In this document: in pieces, positions 1 to 12,304 of the stretch | Numbering within the stretch: position 1 is the stretch's first letter | Layout of the letters: each line of letters opens with the position of its first letter | Assembly: GCA_039621445.1 (NCBI GenBank) | Contig: CP154956.1 | Coordinates: 29,084,667-29,148,666, forward strand | From: Euglena gracilis | Taxonomy: Eukaryota > Euglenida > Euglenophyceae > Euglenales | Length of the DNA: 64,000 bases | Direction of reading: 5' to 3' | The notes under the pieces: generated by a model | Databases searched by the model: none | What the model was told of the DNA's origin: nothing | Seen by the model: the letters and a program-made list of their open reading frames with translations, nothing else | Translations under genes and position numbers: made by a program

Positions 1-1789
1 CCGATGAAAAATACAAATGTTCATTGTGTTCAATCACCATGTTGCACACGTACAGTTGGTGAACACCCTATTTGTCCAAAGCCAACGCCTTGTGCATGCA
101 GCCAAAATGGCCAAAATGGACGGACATGGTTCAAAATCTGGTCAGAAATAACCCGAAATGACATAAAGGCCCAGCATTTCTTGAACTTATCAAAAATATT
201 GAAAATATACCAAAAAAAATGATTGGCAATCTGCCAATAACTGCCCAAAATGAAGCCTCAATGGATTGAACATGACATCAAAAAACACATGATGACCATG
301 AATTGGCCCCAAAAATTCCAAATATGCCCAAAATTATTGCAGAAAAAAAAAACTGCCTGAAATGGCAGAAAACCAGCCAAAAGTAGCTCAAATGCAGAAA
401 TCTTGCAAATTATTTTTAAAAATTTTGGGGCTTTGATGCAAAATGCCCACATATGCAGTGTTCTTTGCCAAAAAAAGCATCACACTACTACGCCGCTATG
501 CCTCTCCTTTGAGCGAAACAAACACTCAATGCGCTTCTTTGAGCAGTGCATTTGTGATGGTCAAGATTTTTCACAACCATGAATGAATGCGCAAACTCCA
601 AAGCTAGAAATTGGCATTTGGAAATCTTTGATTTTTCTCATCAAAACCACATGTTGGCATTGGAGTTTTATTGTCCATTGAGAGCGAATTGTATTTGGAA
701 AACAGCTCAAAAAGGCTTGAAACGAACCAATGTAACTCATTTGTCAAAGGTTGGACTGAAGTGGGACAAATTCTGAGTGCCCTCCTCCCCCCCCGGTCCA
801 CCGACCAGGTTCCCACAACCCCCGACCAGGGGAAATTTTGCCCCCTACCCCAAGTCTTGGGGTTTTGAGGTTGTTTTGGGCATTCTAGGGCATTTTTCAT
901 GGATGGCAACCGGCAAAAAAATTGTGACAGTCAAATTCGGCGTTTTTTTAAAAAAGAAAAACATTTCCTTTCGAAAAAAATTGTTTTTGCCTGGGCCCAA
1001 AGGTGACTAGTGAATGGGGGGGGAGGGTGACTAACTCAGGGGGGGGGGGGGGCACGGTAATCACCCTAACCCTAGTGGGGGTCGGCCGCCTTGCGATCTG
1101 CAATTGCAAACAAACCGGAGCCAGGAATTGTTTGGCAGCCATTGCGAACAATGAGAGGACGCCTGTGGTCACTGCTGCCAGCCGGATGATGTTGTGCTGT
1201 GAAAGGCAAAGATGCAAGAGAAAAATATCAGTGACAAAGAGAACCTGCTCAGCTGCAGAACCTTCTGTGGGGTTTGTGGGGAGTTGATTTGGGACAGCCT
1301 GGAATTGATTTCCCAGAAAACCAGCACTTGTTGGAGCAATGCTCTTGGACACTGCAGGCCTCAGTCCTTGCCTTGTTGTGCTCAGGGCAGTGGGTCACCC
1401 CGGAGGGGGGGGTCCAGCACGGAGGCTGGACAATTTGGGTTACCCTCCGGGGGGTCCCATCTGAATTAAATTGCGCAGCGTTTACTGGCACCTTCGTCGA
1501 CTGGCCACTTTTAACAACCGTTTCATGGCATTATGGTATACCAGCAAATAGCGTATTGTCTGACTGGTAACTGTGCGAACGAACTTGCATGTTTTCCGCA
1601 AATATCGTGCCATCGTGGTTGACATCCATAATGAACGATTACCAGCGGCAATGACAAACGATTTGTTGATTAATCGATTAATCGAAACCACCATAGTGGC
1701 TGTGAATAAAGCTTGTTAACGGGGGTTGGGGGTCCGGGGAGGCTGCTGGCTGGCTGCCTCTTCAGCGGGGGGGGGGGGGTGGGCCAGGT
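1..1789. other. Low-complexity DNA without a recognised gene
   Basis: 1-770 is A/T-rich with many CCAAAA and GGCCAAAA words. From 771 C and G runs appear, with CCCTAACCCTAG at 1063 and TTGATTAATCGATTAATCG at 1665. Open frames are short and overlap on both strands. Confidence 0.5.
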
Positions 1790-1797
1790 CAAATTTT

Positions 1798-2032
1798 GGT
1801 ACTTGTCTGTTATCGCACGACATACCCCCCCCCCTTTTGGTTATCGCACGACACCCTATTTTTAGTCCTATGGGGTTATTGAAGGAGTAGGGTTAGGTGC
1901 GCACAGGCCATGTAGCGCAACATGGCCTGTGCGCACCTAACCCTACTCCTTCAATAACCCCATATAAACCCAAAAAAAGGGCGTCGTGCGATAACCAAAA
2001 GGGGGTATGTCGTGCGATAACAGACAAGTACC
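1798..2032. mobile_element. Foldback MITE with 8-bp target duplication (copy 1)
   Basis: A 235-bp near-perfect palindrome starting GGTACTTGTCTG and ending in its complement. It is flanked by direct 8-bp duplications CAAATTTT at 1790-1797 and 2033-2040. The 8-bp duplication and short inverted ends fit a non-autonomous hAT-like element. The arms contain a telomere-like AGGGTTAGG and two copies of TTATCGCACGAC each. Confidence 0.85.
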
Positions 2033-2154
2033 CAAATTTTCTCAAGCAACGCCCTGGTTGCGATCCCTGCATAAAATCCGCTCATTGGAACGACTCCGCA
2101 AAGAACAACCGCAACAGCACAGGCTCCCACTGCAAGAACTGCAATTTGCCACAT
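1951..2154 (-). CDS. Possible first exon with signal-anchor-like N-terminus
   Basis: Minus-strand ATG followed by WQIAVLAVGACAVAVVLCGV, a strongly hydrophobic stretch like a signal peptide or membrane anchor, then GFYAGIATRALLEKIW. The frame then enters the foldback element 1798-2032, so only about 40 residues (2154-2041) are outside repeat DNA. No downstream exon was recognised. Confidence 0.2.
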   Translation of the reverse strand: MWQIAVLAVGACAVAVVLCGVVPMSGFYAGIATRALLEKIWVLVCYRTTYPLLVIARRPFFGFIWGY

Positions 2155-2894
2155 GGACTTTGCACCGAGCGTTTCTTTCTGCGTGAAAAATAGCTTTCAA
2201 AGAAATGAAATGCCAATTCATGCGACCTCAGAAATGGTGCAGTAATAACTGTGCATCTTGCTTTTGCCCTGTCAAAACAAAGAGACAGGAAGGGAGAATC
2301 CAAAGTATTTCAATTGCAAAACCATGTTCTTTGCACAGAAATTCTTTTCATTTTGCTTCAAGGGGATGCGTTCGGCACAACCACCGGGATGCGGTCATAT
2401 CAAAAACTGTCCCAGGCACCGGCTTCCACCACCTGAGGAATCACGGCCAAGTTGGGCCTCAAATAACATGAGCAGAACTAGTGATTTTTTGGGTCCAAAA
2501 AGTGGTCGTTTTTGGCCACCCCCAAAGGCAAATTCGGTGCACGCGGCCCAAAAAAAAGCATCTTTTTCATCGTCCGCGAAAATCGCTAGGATGTAAAATA
2601 ACGCGATGTTTTGGGCTCACATTGCGCGAAGCGCCGAAGGAAAATTTTTTTTTTAGGATTTGGGGGAGGGGCCCCGAATCCGCAAAAGGGAGGACCGGTG
2701 GTGGGGCGAACCGAATCCACCGACCAGTGGCGCAGCCTACTGGATTTGAAGTGTACCGGGGGAAGGCTAATGCACAGATGGGGAAGCCCCATGGAAAGTC
2801 AGGGTGTACATGAGTATAAGGAGGGAATGGCGGAGTTCATGGCAAAAAGTCGCAGGGGAAAGGGTACAAAGGAGCGGCGCTGTGCAGCATAGCT
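2041..2894. other. Intergenic sequence
   Basis: Apart from the short hydrophobic minus-strand frame ending near 2154, I see no gene. Several short frames overlap at 2205-2890 with no conserved stretch. Confidence 0.4.
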
Positions 2895-3310
2895 GGCACT
2901 TCGTTTAAAACGAAGTCAAAAAAAACACGTTTTTTTAAAAAAAAACATGTTTTTTTTAAAAAAAACAAAAAAAACGCCATTGAGGGTCCAGGGCAAAAAA
3001 AATTTTTGCCTTTAATTTTAGCTTTTTTTTGCCCATCCTCAGGCAGAGAAAGACACCAAATTTGGGATGTTTCAAGTTGAAACATCCCAAAATGGCAGAA
3101 AAATGCCCTATTTTGACCATTCTTGTTGAAGACCTCCAAAAGTATTGGTTTTCAAGTCATTTGAGCTAAAATTGGTTCACCCTTGCGATCAAAGGCAAAA
3201 TTTGGACCATCATTTTCCCCTTTGTTTTTTTTGCCGTTTTTTTTGCCTGTTTTTTTTAATAAAAAACAAAAAAAACGTTTTTTTTAAAAAAAACAAAAAA
3301 AACGCCAGCT
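2895..3310. repeat. T/A-run stem repeats with AAAACG(T/C)CA ends
   Basis: Multiple stems of T-run against A-run, bounded by GTTTAAAACGAAGTC at the left and AAAAAACGCCAGC at the right. Related units: 4565-4625, 4808-4880, 5335-5420, 8565-8830, 9125-9190 and 9405-9500. A common end is AAAAAACGTCAACCCTG. Confidence 0.75.
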
Positions 3311-3984
3311 ATGCTGTGCAGTATGCAGTAACAGAAGTGAGGTGGCTAGTGAACGGCGCGGTGTAGGCAGCCGGTCCAGGGGCGGGGAGGGAGGAAGGGG
3401 AGGGAAGGAGGCGGGAGGGAGGGTGTGTGTCGAGAGGTCCGGTGTCCAGCCGAGGAAATTTTTGATGCCTTTTGGCAACCTGAAAAATGACGGTTTCTTT
3501 CAGGACCAATTTGTTGAAAAACAAAAAAATAAGACCCCCTCAAAAATAAGACCCCTTGGAGGTTTCCATCAACGGACCCAGAAATAAGACCCGGGTCTCA
3601 TTTAGGTCGGTGGGGTTGGCAGTGCCATTGGTCGGTGTATTTCATTCAACCCACCACCGCTCCATCTGTCTGTTGTCCCCCCCCCCGTTGAGTGGCAAAT
3701 TGAGTTTCGCTCGCGTGTCCTCTCGTGTTGCAAATCCCCTGACCATAACGCTTCCACATTTGCGTACCAAGAAAATGAGTTGGTCATGTTGGTGGCTCTG
3801 AGGGCAGCCATTTGCTGCGGGGTTTGTGGCTGGGGGAGCAGTTTTAACACGTTTGGAGTTTGGGCTGTCCGATTCAAGGGTTTGGGTATTAGGGCATTTG
3901 GGCATTAGGGTTTCAGGGTTAGGGGATTGGGGATTGGGGACTCAGGTTAGTTCAAAAAAAAGTTACGCAAAATCTCAAACTAAC
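3311..3984. other. Intergenic sequence with degenerate telomere-like tract
   Basis: 3350-3450 is a purine-rich G/A tract. 3880-3945 has GGGTTTGGG, TTAGGG, TTAGGGTTTCAGGGTTAGGG and GGGGATTGGGGATTGGGG. No gene was recognised. Confidence 0.5.
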
Positions 3985-4062
3985 ACTCACCCCCCCCCCC
4001 TAATTGGCTAATGGACCGTCCTGATCCCCAATTAGCTAATTGGGGGGGCAATCAGGGGGGGT
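3985..4062. repeat. TAATTGGCTAATGGACC hairpin
   Basis: C-run, CTAATTGGCTAATGGACC, a short loop, then CCCAATTAGCTAATTGGGGG. Related hairpins are at 14415-14490 and 14655-14775. Confidence 0.8.
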
Positions 4063-4682
4063 GAGGATAGTCCCCACACAATACATTCTTTTGTGACCAG
4101 CACCAGCTGCCTACATCCCAAGTGAATGGACACCTGCCTTGAAAACCGTTCAACACGAAGGGGCACCTGTCTTGAAAACTGTTTGGCACCACCCTTGCCC
4201 CCCACCTCAAAGCGGCCACCCTGTAGGCAGGAAGGGACCCCAAAACGGCCACTATGGGGTGGGGGGGTCAATTCTTGGGCTTCAGCGCCTTCGGCGCCAA
4301 AGAAAGTGGCCACTTTGGGGGGTGAACCAAATTTGGAAGAAAATTTGGCCACTCTGAGGGGGGAACACTTGAGGGGTGGGTGAGGGTAACAAGCGCGCCT
4401 TGAAAGCCATCAATCATGAACAACACCCCTGCTGAAACCCTTTTATGTCTGTCAATTTTCAAGGGGGTGTCTCCCCGCGTACCCCCCCCTCCCCGCATCC
4501 CACCCTGTTTTTAGTCCCTTGGAGATTCCAGATTGCAATGTCGCGACGTCCGTTCGGTAGACACATGTTGCTTTTTTTTTGTTGTTTTTTTTAAAAAAAA
4601 AAACAAAAAAAACGTCAACCCTGATGACACTATGCATGGTGGACTCAAAACACGTTTTACGTTTTGAAATGTGTTTTGTCAT

Positions 4683-4763
4683 CTGATCCCGCTTTTTCAC
4701 CGAAAAATGGGGGCGCCATAGGCGTCCTCGATTTTTCATTGAAAAAAGCGGGATCAGATCACA
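4683..4763. repeat. Hairpin GATCCCGCTTTTTC
   Basis: GATCCCGCTTTTTC pairs with GAAAAAAGCGGGATC; inner arms GAAAAAT/ATTTTTC surround GGCGCCATAGGCGTC. Confidence 0.8.
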
Positions 4764-4869
4764 AACCACTATACAAACAATTTTTTTTGCACCTTGCATC
4801 AAGGTTGTTGTTTTTTTTTTGAAACAAAAAAAACATTTTTTTTTAAAAAAGTATGTTTTTTAAAAAAAC

Positions 4870-5260
4870 AAAAAAAACGTCATGGAGGGTTTGGGGGAAA
4901 ATTTTTTTGCAATGTTTTTTTTTGGGAAAAGTGCATTTTTTATCTCGACAAAATTCATTTTTTTTTGGGTTGAAAGCATGATTTTTCGCACCAGAAAACA
5001 CAGATTTGGAAATACTTTCACACATTTGGAAAAAAAAAACTTCACAGGGGGTGTTCCCCCCATGACCCCCCTCCCCCAACCCGACCTAAGACCCGTTTCG
5101 GCCATTTTTTCTGAAAAACTTGGCCGGTGATGCCTTGACAAAATATTCCGGTAGATTTCCTAATTTTCGTTTGGGGGATTCCTATTTTGGAGCCTAAAAA
5201 TTCGTTTTCGGCGATTTCTAATCTGGCCACCGAAAATGTGACCCCCCCTCGTGACCCCCC
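4870..5260. repeat. T-run hairpin repeat, long copy
   Basis: Contains T/A-run stems, AAAAAAACGTCAT, GAAAACACAGATTTGGAAAT and AATATTCCGGTAGATTTCC. An inverted copy lies at 14890-15190 and part recurs at 15540-15650 (AAATTCGTTTTCGG, GGCCACCGAAAAT). Confidence 0.8.
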
Positions 5261-5419
5261 CCCCTCGTGACCCGAACCACCCGCGAAAAATTTTCTTCAA
5301 AAAAAATGGTCATTTCGCAAGGAAAAAGGTCAATTTTTGCTTTTTCAAAAAAACCTTTTTTTTGCGTTTTTTTAAAAAAAGTGTTTTTTTTTTAAAAAAA
5401 CAAAAAAACGTCAACCCTG

Positions 5420-7134
5420 CCTTGCATGCACCTTGTTCAACAATGGAAAAAATTCGGCTTCCAAGGGGCGTCTCCCCCACGTCCCCTCCGCCCCCGCCCC
5501 CCCCCCCCCGCCGCGTCCCCCCCCTGCGTCCCATACACCCCCAAGACAGGCGTCGGGCCTTGGTTTTAAAAACACATCATTGAGGGTCCTGGGAGAAAAA
5601 TAAAAATGTCTTTAAATTTTGTCGTTTTTGAAAGAAACAAAAAACGCCAGCTCTGATTTTTCATATAAAGTCACAACCATTTCCAACTCAAAGTTTTCAA
5701 ACTCTGGGGGCCCTGGGGTGTCAAATTTCTTACACCACGACCCGAATGAGATCCACAGATTGGGGAATACATTCATTGTACTGCATGCCCACAGCTCAAC
5801 AATGGTTTATTCTTCATCAAGGACTCGTGCAATTGCCTTATCTTCTGCTTTTCTGTCAATTGTCATGATTTTTGCTATTGGGAGTATGGAGGTCCATTCC
5901 ACAATTCTGTTTAAATTTGATGGTGTGCAACCATTTGTTGCTTTTCTTTCACCAACCTTTTCAGGATTGAAAGCTTCTCAACAAATGAAGAGATCTCCAT
6001 TTGCGGTTCACCAGCCGCTTTCAAAAGGTTTGATGGACCCCCCCCCCCCCAATGACCTGTTCCCCACTCAATCCCAACTGCTTTGTACCAGTATTTCTGA
6101 AACGTCCACGAGATTGGACCAAAGAAAGAAAAATAATTTCAACCATTTCTGGCACCTCACCTTCACCCCCTCCCCCAGCCCGGCCCACCCAGGCCTGCCC
6201 GGCAGCCTCGCCTGGCCCGGCCCAGCCCGGGTCTGGAGTGGTTGGATCGGGCATTGGGTCAAATTCATATGGCAAAGAAGCGGCATTGTTTGGGTCGAAG
6301 ATTTTTTCACCTCAAACCTTGGCATTACTTTCCATTTTTAGACAATCATGGAAAATTTGCCTTGACATTGTCACCATGTCAAGGCAAATTTTCGATGGTT
6401 TGAACCAGGAAATTGATGAAAACCAACCAAAAACGCCACCTAGACATCAAAAAACAGGCTGAAATGATGAATGAAAAGAAAGGATGAAGTGATGAAGGTT
6501 GATGCATTGTCGGGTCACGGGCGGGGTACGGGGGGGGGTCACGGGGGGGTCACGGGGGAAGCACCCCCTCAATGTCACCTCAATGCCAAAATCCAAAGGA
6601 TAACGACTCAATAACAAAGAGAATTGAAAAAGAGTGTTGCAAAGAGAGGCAAATGACCTGGATTTTTTCAAAAATTGGGCAATTGGTCATTTATTTCAAG
6701 TTTTTAATTGGCACCCCACTATTTTTTCTTGTTTCCACCAACATATGTTGTAAATTGACATAAAAGCCGTCAAACTTGCCTTTGAGGAAGGTTTTAGAAA
6801 AGGAGATGCCCAATCCATGCTTTTTGTGAGTTCATTTTTTTGAATTTTGGACATTGAGGTTGAGGTTGAGGTTGAGGTCGTTGACATTGAGGTTGAATTT
6901 TTTTTGAAATCCTCAACCTCAATCCCGCCCTGCCAAAAATCACCCTGGCAAAACGGCAAGGTCGAAATGGGGTTGCGGAATAAGTTGGGCCTGGCAGGGA
7001 GTTGGGGGTCAAACGGAGGTGATTTGGAAACCCAGGATTTGGAAACTTGGGATTCAATCGCTCGCAACTTAAAAAAATAAGCGGTGTGGGAACGGGTCTG
7101 GGGTCATGGTTATTATTTCATTTTTATGTACCAT
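5420..7134. other. Intergenic sequence
   Basis: Holds a lone AAGACAGGCGTCGGGCC at 5541, which is the terminal motif of cassettes 1 and 2. A 240-codon plus frame at 5619-6341 is judged accidental. A 25-bp inverted pair with TTTGCCTTGACAT is at 6352-6392. Confidence 0.4.
6850..6900. repeat. GAGGTT hexamer repeat
   Basis: About six copies of TTGAGG with small changes, followed by a T run. Confidence 0.8.
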
Positions 7135-7490
7135 GCCCCCCCCCCCCGAGCTATTCCCGTCCCCGGGACCCTTTACGGCCCAATGGGAACAGTACGAGGG
7201 GGGGAACAGCTCGGGGGGGGGGGACCTAGGTCCCCCCCCGAGCTATTCCCATACCCGACCCTCGGGCAACCCAAAAGGGGTCATTTTTGGCAACTTTTTT
7301 GGATGTTCGCAAAAAATGGTCAATTTTGTGCACATTTGCCAAAAGGTGATTTTCGAAAATGGTCCAAAAACGTCGATTTTTGACCAGTTTCCTAGGAAGT
7401 TCTTTATAAAAAGTGCTATGACAGTGAGCTATTCCCGTACCCCCAATGGGAATAGCTCGGGGGGGGGGGGGGAATAGCTCGGGGGGGGGG
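7135..7490. repeat. GAGCTATTCCC inverted-repeat cluster
   Basis: GAGCTATTCCC occurs at 7148, 7240 and 7426, and its complement GGGAATAGCTC at 7447 and 7470, with GAACAGCTC variants. All are next to G or C runs, giving several possible hairpins. Confidence 0.7.
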
Positions 7491-7619
7491 ATGGTATCAT
7501 TATTTCAATACCTCCCCAGGGGCGGGGGGTGGGGAGTGGGGGTTCCATCCCTTTCCTAGTCAGCTTCGCTCTTACTCTAAAGATAAGAGCTCAGTGATCC
7601 CCCCTAAAAGATGTCCAAA

Positions 7620-7870
7620 CACCGGGGGGTCGGCCCCCCCCCCCCCCCCTCACCGACCCCCTCGCCACGCCATTTTACCCCCCCCTCCCCCCCTTTTCAG
7701 ACCCCCTCGCCACGCCATGTCAGCCGCGCCAAAGAAAATTTTCTTGGAAAACCCCCGCGCACCCCTCCCCCCCCCCATCCGGGGCCCCCTCGCCACGCCA
7801 AAAACCCCCCCTCCCCCCCCCCCCTAGCCGGACAGCTCGCCACGGCGTGCCGACCCCCCACCGATGCCGA
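7620..7870. repeat. CTCGCCACGCC repeat block, copy 1
   Basis: C runs alternate with CCCTCGCCACGCCA and CGCCAAAGAAAATTTTCTTG. The block is repeated at 10240-10475 with the same order of elements. Confidence 0.85.
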
Positions 7871-8214
7871 AAGGTGCCGAGACATTTTTGAGGCATTTCA
7901 GTCTAAAAATGGTTTTCATCTGTCGCGGGGGGCACTTGGGGGGGTGGATGAAATTGTGTTGTTTATTTGTGTTATTTAAATTGTGTTGTAAATGGCTATG
8001 TTTTTTTGGACATCAATGTCAACGGCAGGCATAGCAAGGCTTGAACGGCTTTGTTTTTCAACCACTGGCCCCCCAAAACGGCCACTCTGACTTTGGGGGG
8101 GGGGACACTTTGTCAAATTTGCCAAAAGAAAGTGGCCAAAAGCCACTTGAGAAAACCACTTGAGGAGGGTAAAGCAAAATTTGCCACAGTTTTGGGGCAC
8201 TTTGAGGGTGAGGG

Positions 8215-8427
8215 TTAATCAAGTGCATGGTGTTTTCCCCATTGAAAGTTCCATGCCTTTTGATTCCAGGGCAATTTGACACACCGCGGCAAGGATTGTT
8301 TGGGCACAAAGTTCCAAAAGTCCAAGGGCGTGCAGTCCACCAGGTATTTTGAAAACACATCAAAATCATGGTGCATTTTTTTAGGCACCTGCATCCTTGG
8401 GTAACTATTTGCAAGAAATAACTCCAT
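8215..8427 (-). CDS. Unidentified ORF fragment
   Basis: Minus-strand frame with protein-like composition (HHDFDVFSKYLVDCTPLDFW). An overlapping frame at 8058-8507 is also open. There are no recognised motifs and no clear splice sites. It may be a decayed transposon ORF. Confidence 0.2.
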   Translation of the reverse strand: MELFLANSYPRMQVPKKMHHDFDVFSKYLVDCTPLDFWNFVPKQSLPRCVKLPWNQKAWNFQWGKHHALD

Positions 8428-8559
8428 CTTTTGTATTCAGCATTGTTGGTTTCATTATTGGTCACATTGTGGCAACCACAACGTGCAAGAAGGTGTGATC
8501 TGTTCACAAATTGCTCAACATTCTATGGGTACCAAAACATCCTCACCCTCCTGCAAGGT

Positions 8560-9500
8560 TGACGGTTTGTTATTTTAAAAGATGTGCTTTTTTTCAAAAA
8601 AAACAGAAACATCATTGAGGGTCAAAAAAAGCAAAAAATCGTCATCGAGGGTCTGAATAAAATTTTTTTGAAAAGGTTTTTCAGTGTTTTTTGAAGGTTT
8701 TTTTTAAAATGGGTGTTTTTCAACGAAAGAAGGCATTTCAGTCTTTTTCCAAAAAACATGCTTTGTGGTGCTTTTTTAAATTATATTTTAGAAAAAGACA
8801 AAAAAAAACGTCAACCCTGCCCTCCCATAACCAACAGCTCGTTTAAAATGAAGGGGGTGTTTCCTCGTGTCCTCTGCGTCCCCCCCGTGTCCCCCCCCCC
8901 CCGCGTCCCGGATTTTGGTCGGGCACATTTTTTGGTTGACCAAAGGAAAATTCATCCAAATTTGGGTGCCAACAAATAAAACGTGTGGGGGTGGTTGGGC
9001 CATAGTGAAAGGGAAAATTTGACTTATTGTTCTTCTTTGGGGGTTAAACCCTCGGTTTGGGGGGGGGAGGACCCCCCTGCGGACCCCCCTCGCGCGGTCG
9101 CTCACCCCCCCACGACCCCCCAGGGTTGACGTTTGTTTTTATGATAAAAAAACATGTTTTTTTTTGAAAAAGCAAAAATTGAAAAAGCGAATGGCCAGTT
9201 TTTTGAGGAAAAAATTCTAAAGTCAAATGACGTTTTCAGTTTTTCCAGACCCTTCATCCTAAAATACTAAAATGATGGCACATGTGAAAGCCAGCACCTT
9301 TTACAAACTACGAAGCTGAAGAGATGAAAAATGACTTTTTTCTAAAAAAAATTTTTTCAATTTTTTTAAAATTGCAAAAAGGATTGCAAACCGCAAACCC
9401 TCCGTGACGTTTTTTTGGTTTTTTTAAAAAAATATGGTTTTTTTTAAAAAACACAGGTTTTTTTGTTTCAAAAAAAACAAGCCATCAACCTCTGTTAGGT
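8560..9500. repeat. Cluster of T/A-run stem repeats
   Basis: At least three units in both orientations, with AAAACGTCAACCCTGCC at 8806 and its complement CAGGGTTGACGTTT at 9121. G/C-run DNA lies between (8870-9120). No gene is seen here. Confidence 0.7.
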
Positions 9501-10239
9501 GGTAGGGGGGGGGGGGTCGCTGAGCTCTTATCCCTTTACGTTTTCCGCCTGAAACCATGTTTTTTGGCCTTCCGCACCCCAAAAAAGATGTTTTTTGAGC
9601 CAAAAATGACTGTTTTTTGACCCCCTGGCCTCCCCCGAAAGGGCACAAAACCCTTGCATTTCAGCCAGAAGAGCTCCATGGAGTGGGCCGGTTTAAATGG
9701 GGGGGGGTCAATGAAGTGGGTGCGCACTTGTTAAGAGCAGCACTATTCAAAACCTGGTCACCCCCCCCCAGGGGGCTAAGGTGGTGGGGCCCCTGGTTTC
9801 GGAAGGGGCCTCTGTGGGGGCTAAAAAAATTTTACGGCGCGAAGTGTATTTTGGCGGGTGTGTATTTTAGGACTCTCTTGAGGTTGAACATCAAATTTTG
9901 GCAAAATGGCCAAAAATGGCCGTAACTCGGGACAAGTGGTGAGTTGCATGGAAATCAAAATGCTGTTACACAGGGCAATTTAAGGGCTCTCCTGACATTT
10001 CCTCTGATTCTTTGCCATTTTTGAGAAATTTCATAAAAATTGTTCTTTTAACCCCCCAAAACGACCGAAATTTTCGGCAACTGAAAAATGGAGGTAGGAG
10101 GGGACCCTCCCTCCAGTTTCGGAAGACCCCCACCCCCCTCAGAGATTCCCAACCTGATGCCCCGATGAAGTTCATCATTGAAAACGTTCATTAGGATTGA
10201 AATTCACGGTGAACCTCACCATTTTGAGGGTTGGGGGTG
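9500..10239. other. Intergenic sequence
   Basis: G/T-rich with several short G and C runs. Nothing recognisable. Confidence 0.4.
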
Positions 10240-10475
10240 AAATGGGGGGTCGGCACACCCCTCCCCCCCCCCCACCGACCCCCTCGCCCGCCATTTTACC
10301 CCGCCCCCCCCCCCCCCAACTGACCCCCTCGCCACACCATGTCAGGCCCGCCAAAGAAAATTTTCTTGGCAAACCCCCGCGCACCCCCCCCATCCGGGAC
10401 CCCCTCGCCACGCCAAAAACCCCCTCCCCCCCCTAGCCGGACCCCTCGCCACGGCGTGCCGACCCCCCAATGATG
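10240..10475. repeat. CTCGCCACGCC repeat block, copy 2
   Basis: Direct copy of 7620-7870, in the same orientation, including CGCCAAAGAAAATTTTCTTG and CACGGCGTGCCGACCCCCCA. Confidence 0.85.
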
Positions 10476-10979
10476 TACTCCCATAATGATCATTTTCCCA
10501 CCTGGGAGGTTGGTGTACAATTGAAAAACAGACAAAACCCAAAGGCATTTGGGCAAAAAAAATTGGGCAAATAAAATGGGTTTTGACAAAAATGAATGGA
10601 AGGCCAAATTTCTGAAACAGCGGCAAGGATCTATGGGGGGGGGGGTTCGTGCAAAAACATGGAGTTTTTTGTCCCCCCTTGTCCCTTTACCCTGCTCGCT
10701 TTAGAAAACAAAGCTTGGATTGGAAGGCCATCAAAGTTTGCATTTCTACATCTCCACCAAAGCTAAATCAAAACGAGGTGACCCGTTGCGCGGAGAAGCT
10801 TCACCAAGGATTTGGACAGGTTTGTGGGCCAAGTTTTTCAAATTACTACCACTACTCGCAGTGCATTCAGCGCGAGGGACAAAAGTTCCCTGTTTTCCTC
10901 GAAGGTAGTGAGTCTGTTGTTTTCGCCTTTGTGGACATTCTGCCACAGCGCCTTTTTGAGATTTTTTTCTTGTATGACG

Positions 10980-11650
10980 TCATGAGAAATATCTCCCTCT
11001 GTTACTGATCCCTAATTTCGGCATTCGGGGATACCAGACACGCATCAACTCATCCACCAACAGAGCGCGCGCAATCAAAACCATGACTTGGAAATCCTGA
11101 AAAATCCTTAGAAGGTTTTTTAAAAAAGGGAAATTTGAAAAAGATATCTGAGAGGCCAATTCTTTTGGTTGGAGAACAGTTTTTTGAGATTTTCCCACCA
11201 AATTTCACCTGCCGTTCATGATGGTGTGGTTTAAAGGCATGCAAACGTTCAATTTCCTCATTTGGAAACAATTTTTCCATTTTTGCATGAAAAAAAAAAC
11301 TACAAAATAACCAACCGAATTGAGCAAGATTGACCAAGGAACTCAAGTCAAAAGTGAACCAACCTACGGAAATCCTGATTTTTTTGTGTGTTTGTTTTCA
11401 AATGGGGGGGGGGTTTACATTCATGAAACACCAACTGAGGAGTGACACAAATCGACCCAAAGACCAATTTTGGACGAATTTGGATGATTTTTGGCACAGT
11501 ATGGGTGCCCACAAGTGTGCTGGCCTGATTTGTGCCTGGAGGAGTGAAATTGAGGCTTCCATGAAATCTGTAAGGAATGGAAGAATTGGGAGGATTGCTT
11601 GATGACCCCAGAGGCTCGCCTCGGCCTGTGGAGAAAGTGAAAAGTTCACA
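10980..11650 (-). CDS. Unidentified minus-strand exon candidates
   Basis: Three neighbouring minus-strand frames have protein-like stretches: FLTDFMEASISLLQAQIRPA near 11.5 kb, MEKLFPNEEIERLHAFKPHH near 11.25 kb, and VMVLIARALLVDELMRVWYP near 11.05 kb. They could be exons of one gene. I could not fix splice sites or a family. Confidence 0.25.
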
Positions 11651-11884
11651 ACAGAACCCGCGCTCCCCCTCCTTTTCGACGTGGATTATTAGGGGGTGGG
11701 GGTAGGGTGCTCGACCTCGAGCCCGCCCTCCTAATCTCCCCCCAATTTGGCCACCCTTGCCCCCCCTGATAGTGTCCATCCCCCCTGCCACAGGACCCCC
11801 CCGATGGTGCCCGGGTGGTAATTGGTTTGGCTCGGAAGGAGCCTGGGCATTAGCCAAATGGGGGGGGGTATGCAAAGAAAAACC

Positions 11885-12304
11885 GGTACTTGTCTGTTAT
11901 CGCACGACGCCCTTGGAACGGCCAGAATGCTTTCCCTTGGGGTCTGTTTCAGCCGTTTTGGGTGGTTTTTGTGGTTATTTTTTGAAGGGAGACGCCCTGC
12001 CGTACCCCTTGGCACACCACACAAGGGGAAACCCAAAGGCGGCAGACAAGCAGGGGGATAGAAAGATAAAGCGTGCCGACCATTCGGCCCCAAAAGGGAT
12101 TTGCCATCCTGAACACATGGAGAGAAACAGGGCAATTTGCCCGAATTTGGCCAAATTCAAAAAAGGCCGAATCTTCGCAATTACAACTCCCAACCCTAAC
12201 CTCATTCCTCCCAATAACCCAATACAGTCACCGGAAGAGGAAAGGAAGGCGTCGTGCGATAACCAAAAGGGGGGGGGGTATGTCGTGCGATAACAGACAA
12301 GACC
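11885..12304. mobile_element. MITE of the same family with 8-bp target duplication (copy 2)
   Basis: A 420-bp element with the same ends (GGTACTTGTCTG ... CAGACAAGACC) and the internal TTATCGCACGAC motif. It is flanked by GAAAAACC at 11877-11884 and 12305-12312. The interior differs from copy 1, so internal sequence is exchangeable while the ends are kept. Confidence 0.85.

Noticed and set aside
5619-6341. 240-codon plus-strand frame
   Set aside because: Composition is like the surrounding DNA, the start lies in a T/A-run repeat, the end is Pro-rich C-run DNA, and there is no recognisable motif.
11348-11875. 175-codon minus frame
   Set aside because: The first half is Gly/Pro/Arg-rich DNA next to G runs; only the short stretch near 11.5 kb looks protein-like and is listed separately as a weak candidate.
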